Shown piece by piece: positions 44,898-52,986 of a stretch of 64,000 nucleotides of DNA. The position numbers and the translations under genes are program-made. Each line of letters begins with the position of its first letter. Within the stretch, counting starts at the first letter, position 1. The DNA comes from Crocosphaera chwakensis CCY0110. GTDB lineage: Bacteria > Cyanobacteriota > Cyanobacteriia > Cyanobacteriales > Microcystaceae. Location: positions 1 through 64,000 of the forward strand of contig NZ_AAXW01000014.1 in NCBI RefSeq assembly GCF_000169335.1, written 5' to 3'. The notes beneath the pieces are model-generated. The model saw only the letters and a list, made by a program, of their open reading frames with translations. It was not told the origin of the DNA and searched no databases.

Positions 44898-46007
44898 ATG
44901 GCTGAATCCTATTTATTAGAAAAATTACAATCCGTTGAACAAACTTATCAAGAATTAACTCGGCGTTTGGCTGATCCTGACATCGCTACTAACCCCGATG
45001 AATTACAACGAGTTGCTAAAGCACGATCATCTTTGGAAGAAACAGTTAATACTTATAAAACTTGGCAAGAAACTCAAGAAGAGTTAAAAGGAGCCAAACA
45101 AATTGTCAAAGAAGCTGGTGGTGATCCTGAAATGAGAGAAATGGCTGCTATGGAGGTAAGTGAGTTAGAAGAACAGTTACAACAATTAGAAGAACAGTTA
45201 AAAATTCTCTTGTTACCCCGTGATCCCAATGATGATAAGAATATCATGTTAGAAATTCGCGCCGGAACCGGTGGAGATGAAGCGAGTATTTGGGCGGGAG
45301 ATTTAGTGAGAATGTATTCTCGTTATGCTGAGTCTCAAAAGTGGAATGTTAAACTGGTGAGCGAGTCTTTAGCTGATATGGGTGGCTTTAAAGAGGCTAT
45401 CTTAGAAATTACGGGAGATCAAGTTTACAGTAAACTCAAGTTTGAAGCCGGAGTGCATCGAGTGCAACGGGTTCCTGTGACAGAAGCAGGGGGAAGAGTT
45501 CATACGTCTACGGCAACTGTAGCTATTATGCCAGAAGTGGATGAGGTAGAAATTCAAATCGATCCTAAAGATATTGAAATGACCACAGCGCGATCTGGAG
45601 GTGCTGGTGGACAAAATGTTAACAAGGTGGAAACGGCAGTCGATTTAATGCACAAACCAACAGGCATTCGTATTTTTTGTACCGAAGAGCGATCGCAACT
45701 GCAAAACCGTGAACGGGCGATGCAAATTTTACGAGCCAAATTATATGAAGCCAAGTTACGGGAGCAACAAGAGGCGGTGAGTTCCATGCGACGATCGCAG
45801 GTTGGAACGGGATCCCGTTCAGAAAAAATTCGCACTTACAATTACAAAGATAATCGAGTTACAGATCATCGTTTGGGGCAAAACTTCGCCTTAGCAGGAG
45901 CGTTAGAAGGTAATATTGATAATATTATTGAAACTTGTATTTCTCAAGATCAACAAGAACGTTTAGCAGAGTTGGCTAATTCTCCTGAAACAGCAGAAGC
46001 GATTTAA
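44898..46007 (+). CDS. prfA: Peptide chain release factor 1
   Basis: 369 residues. GGQ motif in ARSGGAGGQNVNKVETAVDL (about residue 235) hydrolyses peptidyl-tRNA; RVPVTEAGGRVHTSTATVAI is the codon-recognition region with PVT, the RF1 tripeptide-anticodon type (UAA/UAG). 140 bases after rpmE. Confidence 0.97.
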   Translation: MAESYLLEKLQSVEQTYQELTRRLADPDIATNPDELQRVAKARSSLEETVNTYKTWQETQEELKGAKQIVKEAGGDPEMREMAAMEVSELEEQLQQLEEQLKILLLPRDPNDDKNIMLEIRAGTGGDEASIWAGDLVRMYSRYAESQKWNVKLVSESLADMGGFKEAILEITGDQVYSKLKFEAGVHRVQRVPVTEAGGRVHTSTATVAIMPEVDEVEIQIDPKDIEMTTARSGGAGGQNVNKVETAVDLMHKPTGIRIFCTEERSQLQNRERAMQILRAKLYEAKLREQQEAVSSMRRSQVGTGSRSEKIRTYNYKDNRVTDHRLGQNFALAGALEGNIDNIIETCISQDQQERLAELANSPETAEAI

Positions 46008-46053
46008 AATAGTTATCAATGATCAGTTTTTTAGTGATGAAAGGGGATCAAGA

Positions 46054-46416
46054 ATGACTATTATTCAATGTCTTCATACTGCTATTTTGGTGTCTAATTT
46101 AGAGAAAGCAGAGCAATTTTATGGCAGCATTTTAGGGTTAGAAAAGGTTGAGCGCAATTTGAAATATCCTGGGGTTTGGTATCAAATTGGAGATTATCAA
46201 ATTCATTTAATGGTACATCCTGGCTTTAATTTTACCTTATCTAATCCAGAAAAATGGGGCAGAAATCCTCATTTTTCCCTAGGAACTAATAACCTCAGCG
46301 ATATTATTGCTCGTTTACAAAGTGGTGGTTATCCTGTTCAAATGAGTCAGTCAGGAAGAGCAGCGTGTTTTACAAAAGATTTTGATGGTAATGTGATAGA
46401 AATTAGTCAAATTTAA
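46054..46416 (+). CDS. VOC-family (glyoxalase/dioxygenase-like) protein
   Basis: 120 residues, one VOC module: LHTAILVSNLEKAEQFYGSI, WYQIGDYQIHLMV, ACFTKDFDGNVIEI. Likely metal-binding His and Glu (LHTAIL, NVIEI). Substrate unknown. Its last 4 bases overlap the convergent next gene. Confidence 0.85.
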   Translation: MTIIQCLHTAILVSNLEKAEQFYGSILGLEKVERNLKYPGVWYQIGDYQIHLMVHPGFNFTLSNPEKWGRNPHFSLGTNNLSDIIARLQSGGYPVQMSQSGRAACFTKDFDGNVIEISQI

Positions 46417-46712
46417 AAAGCTCCTGGCAAGATAAATCTTCCTCCTATCACTAAAAAGCCTAAAACAGTAGCAATTAAAATACCGATTAATGTCCAAGTT
46501 AACGCCCAAATTAAGCTCCAAATTCGATCTTGTTGTGAGGTTTGAATTTCTTTTACCTCTTCTTTGAGAGCATTAATTTCTACTTTTAAAATTTCTCTAT
46601 CTCCTTTTGCTTTTGTTAAATCAATTTTGATATCTTTAACCTCTTTCTGTAAACTATCTAATTTTTTATTAATGTCTGCTAGAAGTGCTACTAAATCTTG
46701 TTTAATGGCCAT
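46413..46712 (-). CDS. Small coiled-coil protein with C-terminal membrane helix
   Basis: 99 residues: a long heptad-like coiled coil (LLADINKKLDSLQKEVKDIK ... LKEEVKEIQTSQQ) and a hydrophobic helix at about 68-90 (ALTWTLIGILIATVLGFLVI). Cyanobacterial proteins of this form often lie beside Uma2 endonuclease-like genes, but none is here. Function unknown. Confidence 0.65.
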   Translation of the reverse strand: MAIKQDLVALLADINKKLDSLQKEVKDIKIDLTKAKGDREILKVEINALKEEVKEIQTSQQDRIWSLIWALTWTLIGILIATVLGFLVIGGRFILPGAF

Positions 46713-46761
46713 TAATATTTTGTGTTTTTAAATTAATTAACTTAATATTATTATCCTGTTA

Positions 46762-47184
46762 TCATGAAGTAGAAAAAATTGATTGATCGTTACGAAAAGC
46801 TTTAAATTCGAGTGCATTACCACTAGGATCTAAAAAAAACATTGTTGCTTGTTCTCCGACTTCTCCCTTAAATCTAATATAAGGTTCAATAACAAAATTA
46901 ATCTGAGATTCTTTTAATTTTTTAGACAAAACTTGCCAATCTTTCATTTCTAAAATTACGCCCCAATGTTGAACAGGAACTTGTTTTCTATCTACTAAAT
47001 TTGTCGAAACTTTTTTACTATTTTCAGAACAAAGATGTGCTGTAATTTGATGACCAAATAAATTAAAATCAATCCAATTTTCTGAAGTTCTTCCTACGGT
47101 ACACCCTAAAATCGTCTCATAAAAATATCTGGTTTCTTCTAGATTAATGACGGGAAAAGCAACATGAAAAGGTCGAATCGTCAT
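46762..47184 (-). CDS. VOC-family protein
   Basis: 140 residues: FHVAFPVINLEETRYFYETI, WIDFNLFGHQITAHLC, ATMFFLDPSGNALEFKAF. Same fold as the gene at 46054 but not a close copy. Possibly a metal-dependent lyase or dioxygenase; substrate unknown. Confidence 0.85.
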   Translation of the reverse strand: MTIRPFHVAFPVINLEETRYFYETILGCTVGRTSENWIDFNLFGHQITAHLCSENSKKVSTNLVDRKQVPVQHWGVILEMKDWQVLSKKLKESQINFVIEPYIRFKGEVGEQATMFFLDPSGNALEFKAFRNDQSIFSTS

Positions 47185-47233
47185 CCTTTAAGATGTCCTC
47201 TTTTTGGGTTAACTATTTTAATATTCAAAATGA

Positions 47234-47304
47234 TAATAGGGTGAACAAAATAGATAATTGTCTACACTTAATTATCATGTTTCAACTCGCTGCTCACCCT
47301 ATTA
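47234..47304 (-). repeat. Inverted repeat downstream of the copper chaperone
   Basis: TAATAGGGTGA (47234-47244) and TCACCCTATTA (47294-47304), 11-base perfect arms around a 49-base loop. Located just past the chaperone stop; may be a terminator-like structure or a small dispersed element. Confidence 0.45.
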
Positions 47305-47315
47305 ACAAATAATCT

Positions 47316-47513
47316 CTAATCTCCAACAGTATGACCAGATGCTGTTATTATTTCTTTAATCGTTTCTGTAGAAGCATCAGTATCTACCGTCACCATTTTT
47401 GAATCTACATCAACAGAAACTTTTGCTTCTGGTTCGTGTACTTCAATGGCTTTAGTAATAGTATCTGCGCAACCACCACAAGCAATACTAGGAACTTTCA
47501 AAGTGATAGTCAT
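47316..47513 (-). CDS. Atx1-like copper chaperone (heavy-metal-associated domain)
   Basis: 65 residues from the ATG at 47513 (an in-frame TTG at 47519 is less likely). A single HMA domain: LKVPSIACGGCADTITKAIE with the metal site CGGC, and AKVSVDVDSKMVTVDTDAST. Cytosolic copper chaperones pass Cu(I) to P1B-ATPases such as the CopA/PacS type encoded 21 kb away. Upstream lies a 33-base palindrome that may be its operator. Confidence 0.92.
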   Translation of the reverse strand: MTITLKVPSIACGGCADTITKAIEVHEPEAKVSVDVDSKMVTVDTDASTETIKEIITASGHTVGD

Positions 47514-47584
47514 AATCAATTAATTGAGGATAATTTTACTCTTCGATTTTAATTTTATAATGCTCTAAGTCAGTATATCTTATG

Positions 47585-47617
47585 GTATATCTTAACAAAC
47601 AGTTTGTTAAGATATAC
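47585..47617. promoter_or_regulatory. 33-base palindrome upstream of the copper chaperone
   Basis: GTATATCTTAACAAAC, one A, then GTTTGTTAAGATATAC: 16-base perfect arms. A further direct copy of GTATATCTTA starts at 47573. It lies 72 bases before the chaperone ATG and just past the TPR-protein stop. No T-run follows on either strand, so an operator (TetR-like in form) is more plausible than a terminator. Confidence 0.55.
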
Positions 47618-47622
47618 GATTA

Positions 47623-48381
47623 TTAATTTCTTGCTTTTAAAGCACTAATTTCTGCTAATGCAGCCTCAGAAGCCGTTTTTTCTCCCATTTCGTCCCAAAT
47701 TTCGGCCGCCTTTTGAAAATCAGCGATCGCTTTTTTGGTTTCCCCCAAATCAATCAAGGCTAAACCTCGATTATAATAGGCTTCTCCATACATTGGATCA
47801 ATAGTTACTGCTTGAGTGAAATCAATTTCTGCTAGTTCTGGACTTCCTGCGTTAAGATGAGCAAGTCCTAAGTTATTTTGAGCGAAAGCATCGTTAGGAT
47901 TAATTTTCAAAGCTTTTTCATAATCAGCGATCGCTTTTTTATCTTCTCCTAATTGTAGATACACATTACCTCGGTTAACATAAGCTTGAACCATTTGAGG
48001 ATCGAGTTTCAAGACTTTGGTAAAATCAGCTAACGCTTGCTCAAATTGGCCTAAACTACTATAGGCAAATCCTCGATTAAAATAAGCATTAATATCTTGG
48101 GGATTTTGAGCAATGACTTGATTAAAGTCGTTGACAGCAGCTTCATAATTACCTTGACGACTTTTTTCAATCCCTTGCTGCACCATTTCTACTGTATCTA
48201 CTGTCAATACAGAAGATTCAATAGGAACCGACGATGATTGATTATTACAACCTATGATTAAACTCATCACTAACAATGATAATCCTAATGAAAAGAAGTT
48301 AGGAAAAGTATTCTTTTTTTGGGGAGTATATGAACTAGAAAATACAGGAAATCTAACGACTCGATGCAAATAATTAAACAT
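47623..48381 (-). CDS. TPR-repeat lipoprotein
   Basis: 252 residues. A hydrophobic segment ending LIIGCNN (lipobox, Cys about 45) suggests a lipid-anchored periplasmic or lumenal protein, although the lead of about 28 residues is long. At least five TPR units follow (NPQDINAYFNRGFAYSSLGQ, DPQMVQAYVNRGNVYLQLGE, and so on). Likely a protein-protein scaffold; partner unknown. Confidence 0.85.
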   Translation of the reverse strand: MFNYLHRVVRFPVFSSSYTPQKKNTFPNFFSLGLSLLVMSLIIGCNNQSSSVPIESSVLTVDTVEMVQQGIEKSRQGNYEAAVNDFNQVIAQNPQDINAYFNRGFAYSSLGQFEQALADFTKVLKLDPQMVQAYVNRGNVYLQLGEDKKAIADYEKALKINPNDAFAQNNLGLAHLNAGSPELAEIDFTQAVTIDPMYGEAYYNRGLALIDLGETKKAIADFQKAAEIWDEMGEKTASEAALAEISALKARN

Positions 48382-48561
48382 TGAACTAAATTATGTTTAT
48401 TAAAAAGGTTTTAACTGGCCACTGCTGAATATTCCAATGGAACTCTATACTGACTCTATTGATCAATACTCATAGAACGTACTGTTTTGTCAACTAGACA
48501 AAACAAGAATAACTAGGTATATTGGCCTAGACGTATATCGTGTGGTGAGGAATAGTACACC

Positions 48562-48888
48562 GTGAAGAAAGTATCATTATCTATCTTGATGATAGCGTTA
48601 GCTGCCATGCCCATACAGGCCCAAACAGCAACTTATTATGCTTCTCATTATCAAGGACAAAAAACAGCATCAGGAGTACGCTTTAATAATAATGCCATGA
48701 TGGCTGCTCATCCTAGTTTGCCTTTTGGGACAAAAGTTAAAGTGACCAACCGTAAAACGGGAAAAAGTGTTGTTGTCCGCATTGTAGATCGTTGTCGTTG
48801 TAGTCTAGATTTATCTCAAAGTGCCTTTAGAACCATTGGCTCGTTAAAATCAGGCAGAATCCCTGTTAGAATTAACGTATTAAATTAA
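48562..48888 (+). CDS. RlpA-like double-psi beta-barrel protein
   Basis: 108 residues from GTG at 48562. Signal peptide KKVSLSILMIALAAMPIQAQ, then a DPBB domain: ATYYASHYQGQKTASGVRFN, AAHPSLPFGTKVKVTNRKTG, VRIVDRCRCSLDLSQSAF. RlpA proteins bind or cleave denuded peptidoglycan glycan. It lacks the SPOR domain of E. coli RlpA. Purine-rich GGTGAGGAA precedes the start. Confidence 0.88.
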   Translation: MKKVSLSILMIALAAMPIQAQTATYYASHYQGQKTASGVRFNNNAMMAAHPSLPFGTKVKVTNRKTGKSVVVRIVDRCRCSLDLSQSAFRTIGSLKSGRIPVRINVLN

Positions 48889-48941
48889 TAAAAATTTAAG
48901 TATTTCATACTATTGTCGTCAAAAACAAAATTTTATCGTTG

Positions 48942-48967
48942 AAGAGGTAATCTATTTATTGCCTCTT
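48942..48967 (+). terminator. Terminator after the RlpA-like gene
   Basis: AAGAGGTAA/TTGCCTCTT (one G-U pair), loop of 8, followed by TATTACT, about 55 bases past the stop. Confidence 0.55.
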
Positions 48968-48985
48968 TATTACTCATAATAAAAG

Positions 48986-49013
48986 AGCTAGTGACTCACA
49001 GCAATCACTAGCT
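48986..49013 (-). terminator. Terminator after dps
   Basis: Perfect 9-base arms AGCTAGTGA/TCACTAGCT with a 10-base loop. On the minus strand it is followed by CTTTTATTAT, so it suits the dps transcript ending at 49045. Confidence 0.7.
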
Positions 49014-49044
49014 AAATCTAAGTTATATTCAGATTATCAAAAAC

Positions 49045-49596
49045 TTAGTTGCCATTTCCAACAAAAGCAACGGTTAAGCTATCATGGGTTAGGAAATGGT
49101 CTAAGTGATAAGCCCGTTCTTCAGTTTCGAGTAAAATCTCTTCCAGTTGATGACGAGTGGCTCTGTCTCCTAAGCTTTCCGCTTGAGCAGCTTGGCTACG
49201 TAATACTTTAATAATAGCCTGTTCTGCAGCTAAGTCATTCTCAACCATCTTACGACAGTCAAACATACCATCTTCTTCTGGTTCAAAGCAGCACAGTTCA
49301 GCTAACTTACTGAAACTAGCTACAGGAATACCACCTAACCCGTTTAAGCGTTCGGCTAAATCATGAACATGACCGCGAACGTCTTCGTAGCTTTCACTGA
49401 AAAATTCGTGTAAAGAGTAAAATTCTGACCCTTCTACCACAAAATGATGTTTTTCATACTGTAAAAACAGTCCTTGGAAACTAGCGATAAGTAGGTTTAA
49501 TCCTTCGCAAACAGGAGTAGTGACACTTTTATCGAGTAATACGGGGTTTTCTCCTACTTCACCAAAAGCACGGAGTAATCCTTGAGCAGTTGCCAT
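49045..49596 (-). CDS. dps: Dps-family DNA-protecting ferritin-like protein
   Basis: About 183 residues from ATG 49596 (MATAQGLLRAFGEVGENPVL); a longer in-frame start at 49644 adds 16 residues and is less typical. Ferroxidase region FLQYEKHHFVVEGSEFYSLH EFF and VHDLAERLNGLGGIPV match cyanobacterial DpsA. Forms a 12-mer that oxidises and stores iron with peroxide. The segment LCCFEPEEDGMFDCR carries three Cys. Confidence 0.92.
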   Translation of the reverse strand: MATAQGLLRAFGEVGENPVLLDKSVTTPVCEGLNLLIASFQGLFLQYEKHHFVVEGSEFYSLHEFFSESYEDVRGHVHDLAERLNGLGGIPVASFSKLAELCCFEPEEDGMFDCRKMVENDLAAEQAIIKVLRSQAAQAESLGDRATRHQLEEILLETEERAYHLDHFLTHDSLTVAFVGNGN

Positions 49597-49843
49597 GTCT
49601 GTAATTCCCTTTTTAACGACACTTCTATCATTAAAATACCTCATTTTAGCAATAGTTTATCAAGAGCCTGCAAAATCATCTAAAAAAATTTAACTTTTAT
49701 CTAGCCTAACTACGGGAACTCCCCCGTCCCTTCTAGCCTGAGTTGTGCTAGGATTTTTTTTGAAAAATAATTGAGAATATATTGCATTTGTCTGTTACAC
49801 TAGGTGAAGAAACAATGACAATTATCTTCATTTGCTTGAGTCC

Positions 49844-50095
49844 ATGAATTTAACCAACCTCCCTCTCGAACCCAGGCAAGTTGTAGAAGTTGATTGGTGC
49901 GATCGCTGGATCGTTTATCATCGGCTTCAGGAATTAGATATTCCCTGCTCTTGTGAAACCCACAAACCCCTACAAGCTAACTTATCCAGCCCCACAGCTA
50001 TGATTCAACTGTGGAGTGTAACGAAACAATATTCAGCTTCCCGTCAAGAATTAATCGACTGGCTCAAAAGTTGCTGGAATCTTAACAAACGTTAA
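49844..50095 (+). CDS. Conserved small protein of unknown function
   Basis: 83 residues from the ATG at 49844 (upstream in-frame TTG at 49832). Starts MNLTNLPLEPRQVVEVDWCD RW with VYHRLQELDIPCSCETHKPL; three or four Cys and many Trp. I recognise the style of a cyanobacterial conserved protein but no function. Same strand as, and 33 bases before, the ferredoxin-like gene. Confidence 0.65.
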   Translation: MNLTNLPLEPRQVVEVDWCDRWIVYHRLQELDIPCSCETHKPLQANLSSPTAMIQLWSVTKQYSASRQELIDWLKSCWNLNKR

Positions 50096-50128
50096 ATTAT
50101 TAGTTAAAGAATTTCTAAATAAAAAATT

Positions 50129-50686
50129 ATGTCAAAAACTACTACAGTATCTCAGTTCCGTCTGGTGGGTCAATTAGAAAGTTTTATCATTAAAAAAGGT
50201 GACAAGATTAAATATCTACGAATGAAAGTAGAAGAAAAGGAATATTGGCTAAAAATTCCCAAAAAATTGCGCTCAGAAATAGATATAAATATGATTCCTG
50301 GAACTTGGTTAGAAGTGACAGGAAATCAAGAATTTAAGAAGAAAAAGGGTGTCTTTGAATTAGAAGCTAGTCAGGTCAAATTGTTACCACATCCTGACAA
50401 ACCTTGCGCCGTTATTATATCAGAAACCGAGTCATCCGATACTGGCAAAATTTTAGTTTGTCAAAAATCGAGTTGTTGGAAACGAGGGGGGGAAAGTGTC
50501 TGTCAACAGTTAGAACAAAAATTAGAGCAACAAGGATTAAGCGATCGCGTTAAGGTAAAGTTAACGGGATGTTTAAAACAGTGTAAGAAAGGTCCCAACG
50601 TGGTTATTATGCCTCATAAAGCTCGTTACTGCCAAGTACAACCCCGTGAAGTAGAACAATTATTAAATAAACATTTTACGACTTGA
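50129..50686 (+). CDS. (2Fe-2S) ferredoxin-domain protein with N-terminal OB-like domain
   Basis: 185 residues. Residues 1-95 look like a small beta-barrel (FRLVGQLESFIIKKGDKIKY). Residues 105-185 are a thioredoxin-like [2Fe-2S] ferredoxin: ILVCQKSSCWKRGGESVC and LTGCLKQCKKGPNVVIMP supply the cluster cysteines, as in NuoE/HoxE. Electron partner unknown. Its 3' end overlaps ispF by 11 bases, tail to tail. Confidence 0.85.
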   Translation: MSKTTTVSQFRLVGQLESFIIKKGDKIKYLRMKVEEKEYWLKIPKKLRSEIDINMIPGTWLEVTGNQEFKKKKGVFELEASQVKLLPHPDKPCAVIISETESSDTGKILVCQKSSCWKRGGESVCQQLEQKLEQQGLSDRVKVKLTGCLKQCKKGPNVVIMPHKARYCQVQPREVEQLLNKHFTT

Positions 50687-51155
50687 CCAACAAAACTACT
50701 GTATAGACAGCAATACCCTCTTGTCGCCCCACTGGCCCCAACTTTTCATTAGTGGTTGCTTTTATGCCTACTTGATCATTATCGATCTTTAAAGTGTTGG
50801 CAAGTTTTTCCTGCATAGTCCCTAGGTAGGGTTTCATTTTTGGTTGTTCAGCAATAATCACAGAATCGATATTACCGACTTGCCAACCCTTTGCTTGTAT
50901 TAACTCATCTACTTGTTGTAATAATAATAAACTGTTAGCCCCTGACCATTTAGGATCAGAAGGTGGAAAATAGTGACCAATATCTCCTAAACTTAATGCT
51001 CCTAACATAGCATCCATAATGGCATGGGTAAGCGCGTCAGCATCGCTGTGTCCTAATAACCCTAAGTGATGAGGAATTTTGACACCACCCAAAATTAACG
51101 GGCGATCGGGGACTAAACGATGAATATCATAACCGTTACCGATGCGAATGTTCAT
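50676..51155 (-). CDS. ispF: 2-C-methyl-D-erythritol 2,4-cyclodiphosphate synthase
   Basis: 159 residues: RIGNGYDIHRLVPDRPLILG (Asp and His zinc ligands), GHSDADALTHAIMDAMLGAL, and KATTNEKLGPVGRQEGIAVY. Fifth step of the MEP isoprenoid pathway, needed for carotenoids, phytol and quinones. Confidence 0.97.
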   Translation of the reverse strand: MNIRIGNGYDIHRLVPDRPLILGGVKIPHHLGLLGHSDADALTHAIMDAMLGALSLGDIGHYFPPSDPKWSGANSLLLLQQVDELIQAKGWQVGNIDSVIIAEQPKMKPYLGTMQEKLANTLKIDNDQVGIKATTNEKLGPVGRQEGIAVYTVVLLVKS

Positions 51156-51182
51156 GATAAAACGTTCTACATTAATTAAACA

Positions 51183-51767
51183 ATGTATAAATTATATGAT
51201 TTTTTACCATCAGGCAATAGTTATAAAGTGAGATTGTTATTAACTCAATTACAAATCCCTTTTACTCGAATTGAAGTTAATATTTTGAACAACGAAAGTA
51301 GAACACCAGAATTTTTAGCTAAAAATCCTAATGGAAAAATTCCAGTATTAGAAATTTCTCCTCATCAATATTTAGCTGAGTCTAACGCTATTTTATTTTA
51401 TTTAAGTCAAAATACTAGCTATTTTCCTGATAATCATTTTGAGCAAGCACAAGTAATGCAATGGCTTTTTTTTGAACAATATAGTCATGAACCGAATATT
51501 GCAACGTCTCGCTATTGGATATCAATTTTAGGAAAAGAAAGAGAATATAAACAAGCTTTAGAACAAAAACAAGTTTTAGGCTATGCTGCACTTAATGTAA
51601 TGGAAAACCATCTTAAAAAGCAAGATTTTTTCGTAGGGAAAACCTATACGATTGCTGATATTGCACTTTATGCTTACACTCATGTCGCTGAAGAAGGAGG
51701 ATTTAATTTAACAAAATTTCCTGCCATTCAAGCTTGGTTAAAACGTAATGAAATATTCCTTGATTAA
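51183..51767 (+). CDS. Glutathione S-transferase, C-terminus probably shortened by an IS element
   Basis: 194 residues. Thioredoxin-like domain (KLYDFLPSGNSYKVRLLLTQ, NPNGKIPVLEI, LAESNAILFYLS) with Ser in the S-x-x-S region, and an all-helical C-terminal domain (FFVGKTYTIADIALYAYTHV). The end, AWLKRNEIFLD, lacks the last 8-15 residues usual in this group (often ...AQPGYIP), and IS630 sequence begins within about 15 bases. Core is intact so activity may persist. Confidence 0.85.
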   Translation: MYKLYDFLPSGNSYKVRLLLTQLQIPFTRIEVNILNNESRTPEFLAKNPNGKIPVLEISPHQYLAESNAILFYLSQNTSYFPDNHFEQAQVMQWLFFEQYSHEPNIATSRYWISILGKEREYKQALEQKQVLGYAALNVMENHLKKQDFFVGKTYTIADIALYAYTHVAEEGGFNLTKFPAIQAWLKRNEIFLD

Positions 51768-52772
51768 TTGTCCAAGAAAATAACCATTTTACTCTCTTAA
51801 AATTAGGGCAGAGATTCCAATATTTTCTCACCATTTCTTTCCCTTGTAGCCAAACATCTTCAATGGGATTTTGTTCAGGAGCATGAGGAGCCAAACGAAT
51901 ACATCTTATTAACCATTCCTCTTCACTGTTTCCTTGATTAATCTTGTCTAAATACTCTCTCCATTCTTGACTGCGGTGATAAGTAGCTCCATCCCAAATG
52001 AGAACAAGTTTTTTGTTTTTGTTTTCTTTAATTAATTCTGAGACAAATTTGATAGTATTTCCTTGTAAGTATTCTTTAGTAATTACTTTTCCAGTTCAAT
52101 AGTTCATCGCTCCATAATAAGTTTGTTTTTGTTTCTCATTTTTGATGGGTATCTCAATCCTCATCTCAGTTTTCCCCCAAACATATCCACAAATATCTCC
52201 CCAAACTAAATGACATTCATCCAAAAAAAAGACAAGTAATTCCTCTGATTCAATCTTTTTTCTATTGATTTCTAAAAACTGTTCAATTTCTTTTTTCTTG
52301 GTGCGCCTTCCCTAGCTGCGGAAACCGCAGCGGGGTCGCACCGCTTTTTTCTAGCTACTGGTTCTGGATCTTTCCTTGGGTTCGTTTTTTGAGACTTTTT
52401 CCATGATATTCCCGCTTCATGAAACAAATCGTAGTAACTAGACTTGGCAGAAAATGTTACATTGAATTGTTCAGCTATGTAATATTCTAGTTCATTGAGA
52501 TTCCAAGTATTCTTCTCTTTTAGCCAAGAGATAACTTGTGTTTTTTCTTCTGAATTTAGATAAGCAAATGAGCCTTGATAACCAAGCTTTATTCCCTCAA
52601 TTCCATTGATCACAAATGCTTGTTTCCATTTACTAATAAAACCTGAAGAAACTCGTAAAATCTTCATGATTTCCCGATGTGGGTGTCCCCTTAATGTCAT
52701 CCTAACGGCAATCGCTCGTTTTAACTCTCTTGGATCAGGATTGGAGGAGATAAAGGTATCTAATTCTTTCAT
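51703..52772 (-). pseudogene. IS630-family transposase, inactivated
   Basis: Part 1 (52772 to about 52290) is the helix-turn-helix region: ELKRAIAVRMTLRGHPHREI, SGFISKWKQAFVINGIEGIK. A -1 shift at A-AAA-AAG then gives EIEQFLEINRKKIESEELLV and FFLDECHLVWG, KLVLIWDGATYH, LAPHAPEQNPIEDVW: the DDE catalytic domain. Damage: a hairpin insertion at the slip site, an in-frame TGA at 52096-52098 (AMNY-stop-TGKV), and loss of the C-terminus after VKWLF. The -1 slip itself may be normal for this element. Confidence 0.88.
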
Positions 52773-52840
52773 TTTAGTCTAGATTTACTTCTTTTTTATT
52801 CTCTCACATCTCATTCCTGATTGCTATATAACGATCCTAA
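51768..52840 (-). mobile_element. Decayed IS630-family insertion sequence
   Basis: The transposase remnant on the minus strand runs into the GST end at about 51780, where its C-terminus is lost. The outer boundary beyond 52772 is only estimated; I could not identify both terminal inverted repeats. Confidence 0.75.
52290..52352. repeat. Hairpin mini-element with 9-base flanking duplication
   Basis: CTTTTTTCT occurs at 52290-52298 and 52344-52352. Between them lie 45 bases with nested inverted repeats: outer GGTGCG (52300)/CGCACC (52337-52342) and inner GCTGCGG (52315)/CCGCAGC (ending 52331) with loop AAA. It is much richer in G+C than its surroundings, and reads in frame as RCDPAAVSAAREGAP. 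The pattern fits insertion of a small palindromic mobile repeat with target duplication. Confidence 0.8.
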
Positions 52841-52986
52841 TCTAAAAAAGCACTCAACCATAACATTTTCCCCTTGTAGCAGTCGTTTTTCTTTCTGAAA
52901 ACTTAGGGCAACTTCGACTATGCACAGGATAGCCCGATATTTTTAACAACTAAAAAGCTCTAAAATGAAATTAAAATTAAGAAAAA

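Noticed and set aside
47234..47304. CRISPR-like or riboswitch reading of the inverted repeat
   Set aside because: Single pair of arms, no repeated spacers and no aptamer core.
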